From assembly GCF_020905295.1 (NCBI RefSeq), contig NZ_JAJJMM010000001.1, positions 4,898,001 through 4,962,000 of the forward strand: a DNA stretch of 64,000 nt, written 5' to 3'. The translations under genes and the position numbers were made by a program. Every line of letters begins with the position of its first letter. Positions within the stretch are counted from its first letter, which is position 1. This document shows positions 61,969-64,000 of the stretch, one piece after another. The DNA is from Flavobacterium piscisymbiosum. GTDB taxonomy: Bacteria; Bacteroidota; Bacteroidia; Flavobacteriales; Flavobacteriaceae. The notes under the pieces were generated by a model that saw nothing but the letters and a program-made list of their open reading frames with translations, was not told where the DNA came from and did not search any database.

Positions 61969-64000
61969 ATGTTCACAAACCAAAATTTCAAATCGCTTAA
62001 ATGGTGTTTGCTGGTAGCTTTTTTACTGGTGAATGTTGTTATGAATGCACAGGAAAGAAAAGTCACCGGAAAAGTTACTTCAAGCGAAGACTTACTTGGG
62101 CTCCCTGGTGCTAATGTATATGTAAAAGGTTCTTCGGTTGGAGGATCTGCAGACATGGATGGAAACTACAGTGTTTTCGTTTCGGAGAAAAATGCGGTAT
62201 TAGTTTTTAATTATGTGGGATATCAAACTGTTGAAGTTCCTGTGGGAAATAAAACGGTCATCAATATCAGTTTAAAACCAGATACTAAAAATCTTGATGA
62301 AGTTATTGTGGTAGGTTACGGAACCCGTAAAAAGAGCGACATTACAGGATCAGTTTCTTCTGTAACGGCAAAAGAACTGACTGCCTACCCTACTCTAAAT
62401 GCTGAACAGGCTTTGCAAGGTCGTGCAGCAGGGGTTTCGGTACAATCTAATAATGGTGGTGAGCCAGGCGCTCCCGTAAAAATCAGGGTTCGTGGAGGAA
62501 CATCTATCAATGCAAGTGGAGACGCTCTTATTGTTGTCGATGGTTTTGCAGGAGTTTCAATGCCCGCACCTCAGGATATTGCTTCTATTGAGGTTCTTAA
62601 AGATGCATCGGCTACAGCCATATACGGATCCAGAGGTTCAAACGGGGTTATCATGGTTACGACCAAAAAAGGTAAACCAGGAAAACCGGTAATCGAATTC
62701 AGTAATTCAACATCGGTGCAATCTGTCAACAATAAATTAGATTTATTAGATGGGCCGCAATTTGTAGCCTATAGAAAAAGTTTTACCACGCATACAGATG
62801 GCGGTGCAAATACAGACTGGCAGGATGTAATTTACCGTGAAGGAATGATTTCGAACACCTCATTATCTTTTTCAGGAGGTTCTGATAAAATCAGGTATTA
62901 TGTTTCAGGAAACTATTTCAACCAAAATGGAGTCGTAATTAATTCAGGAATCGACAAATACACGATTGTAAGTAATGTTGAAGCAGATTTAACCGACAAG
63001 TTTAAAGTGGGTTTGAATATGTTTCAGAGCAAACAAAACAAAGACGGAATTATTAGCCAGACTGGCGCTGGAGGAACTGGTGCAGCGGGTGTAATTGCAG
63101 CGGCGTACAGATTTATGCCGGATAAAGGAATTTATAATACCGACGGAACTTATACAACAACGGCTCCAATTGGGGACGATATTGATAATCCGTATGCAAC
63201 GGCAATGGATAATATTCTGGAGACACTTTCGACTGTAAACAGAAGTAACTTTTTTGCTTCATACCAAATTACCAAAGATTTAAACTTTAAAACTACTTTA
63301 GGTTTAACCGATAATAATTCGCAAACCGGACGATATATTCCCTCAACTTTGATTGCAGGAAAAAATGTAAAAGGAGAAGCTTCTATAAACAATACCAAGT
63401 TTTCTTCTTTCCTTACAGAGAATTATTTAACGTTTAAACGTGAGATTATTGACAAAGGAATCCTGACGGTTCTTGGAGGATATTCGTATCAAAAAAATAA
63501 AAATGACCGTGCTTATGCCGCATCAAGAGGATTTTTAACGAATTCTAACTCTTACCATAATTTAGGTGCAGGAACGGTGTATTTAAAACCGGAATCAAGT
63601 TTGTCTGAAACAGAATTAATATCGGCTTTCGGGAGGTTGAATTTTGATTATGATGATAAATATTTATTCACCTTTACAGCACGTCGTGACGGTTCTTCAA
63701 GCTTTAGTGAAAACTACAAATACGGGACTTTTCCTTCTGGAGCAATTGGATTGAATGTTAGTAAAGAAAATTTCTTAAAAGACAGTAAAACAGTTTCTAA
63801 TCTTAAATTAAGAGCAAGTTATGGTGCAACAGGAAACCCGTCTATCGATGCCTACTCTACACTTTCTAAATTTTCTGAAGTGTATGATGTAAGTGGTGAC
63901 GTGATTGTAAATGCGGTTCAGCTTACGGCAATCAATAATCCCAATTTAAAATGGGAAACATCTTATCAACAAGATTACGGAATTGATTTGGGTTTATTTG
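61969..64000 (+). CDS. Second SusC/RagA TonB-dependent transporter, N-terminal part, cut by window edge
   Basis: The start ATG at 61969 (MFTNQNFKSLKWCLLVAFLL) gives a signal peptide; the ATG four bases earlier runs into a stop. After cleavage (near MNAQE) a carboxypeptidase-regulatory-like domain begins (RKVTGKVTSSEDLLGLPGAN), then the TonB-box/plug (LDEVIVVGYGTRKKSDITGS; VLKDASATAIYGSRGSNGVI) and beta-barrel strands to the window end (677 codons). Unlike the first SusC there is no STN domain, which fits control by the adjacent hybrid regulator instead of a sigma/anti-sigma pair. It should import an oligo-uronide-like glycan. SusD is expected just outside the window. Confidence 0.96.
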   Translation, partial: MFTNQNFKSLKWCLLVAFLLVNVVMNAQERKVTGKVTSSEDLLGLPGANVYVKGSSVGGSADMDGNYSVFVSEKNAVLVFNYVGYQTVEVPVGNKTVINISLKPDTKNLDEVIVVGYGTRKKSDITGSVSSVTAKELTAYPTLNAEQALQGRAAGVSVQSNNGGEPGAPVKIRVRGGTSINASGDALIVVDGFAGVSMPAPQDIASIEVLKDASATAIYGSRGSNGVIMVTTKKGKPGKPVIEFSNSTSVQSVNNKLDLLDGPQFVAYRKSFTTHTDGGANTDWQDVIYREGMISNTSLSFSGGSDKIRYYVSGNYFNQNGVVINSGIDKYTIVSNVEADLTDKFKVGLNMFQSKQNKDGIISQTGAGGTGAAGVIAAAYRFMPDKGIYNTDGTYTTTAPIGDDIDNPYATAMDNILETLSTVNRSNFFASYQITKDLNFKTTLGLTDNNSQTGRYIPSTLIAGKNVKGEASINNTKFSSFLTENYLTFKREIIDKGILTVLGGYSYQKNKNDRAYAASRGFLTNSNSYHNLGAGTVYLKPESSLSETELISAFGRLNFDYDDKYLFTFTARRDGSSSFSENYKYGTFPSGAIGLNVSKENFLKDSKTVSNLKLRASYGATGNPSIDAYSTLSKFSEVYDVSGDVIVNAVQLTAINNPNLKWETSYQQDYGIDLGLF

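Overview
The window looks like chromosomal DNA of a Flavobacterium or a close relative (Bacteroidota). The DNA is AT-rich. It carries two SusC-type outer-membrane proteins, three large enzymes with type IX secretion (T9SS) C-terminal sorting domains, a hybrid two-component regulator of the PUL type, an ECF-sigma/FecR pair, and a Bacteroidota-type promoter (TTG-N19-TAnnTTTG) near 51.75 kb. I did not see tRNA, rRNA, CRISPR or prophage genes.

Layout. 0-4.4 kb: an RND efflux permease (cut by the left edge) and its membrane-fusion lipoprotein, divergent from a LytS/LytTR-type two-component pair and a DUF3861 protein. 4.7-5.9 kb: two exported thioredoxin-fold proteins in one operon. 6-9.3 kb: six small, poorly known genes, three of them exported. 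9.4-10.5 kb: a single-domain Y1 (RAYT-like) transposase beside an array of palindromes carrying ATGTTCC/GGAACAT. 10.7-12.2 kb: a divergent HxlR regulator and DsbA-family lipoprotein. 12.2-15.1 kb: a heme oxygenase/bacteriophytochrome operon. 15.3-20.5 kb: a stress-type group with a CinA-like amidohydrolase, DUF6766, a large clade-2 catalase and four small proteins. 21.8-32 kb: ECF sigma, FecR, STN-containing SusC and SusD, next to an exported PI-PLC-like enzyme and an exported metallophosphoesterase. 32.3-34.5 kb: a shortened YdeI-like protein, a Crp-like regulator and a PRISE-like reductase. 34.6-47.1 kb: three secreted polysaccharide hydrolases (GH18, GH64, GH16) and a membrane-anchored propeller/LuxR regulator, fitting attack on chitin and beta-1,3-glucan, for example fungal walls. 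47.6-49 kb: a HAD phosphatase and a NUDIX hydrolase. 49.4-64 kb: a hexuronate locus with DUF4861, a LacI-type regulator, YhcH, KDPG aldolase, an SDR oxidoreductase, mannonate dehydratase, a beta-helix protein, a hybrid two-component regulator and the start of a second SusC.

In the last region UxuA, the SDR and Eda cover most of the route from fructuronate through mannonate and 2-keto-3-deoxygluconate to the aldolase step. Uronate isomerase and KDG kinase are not in the window. A promoter followed directly by a near-perfect 14-bp palindrome centred on CG suggests that the LacI protein represses this operon.

Most longer intergenic gaps hold palindromic repeats. The most notable is a family of six elements (about 130-195 bp, ends CACATAGAAACATAG/CTATGTTTCTATGTG), all between 36 and 58 kb. 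One copy has perfect 12-bp outer inverted repeats. They look like non-autonomous, MITE-like elements. Other families include nested perfect inverted repeats between convergent genes and a perfect 30-bp inverted repeat at 47.35-47.45 kb.
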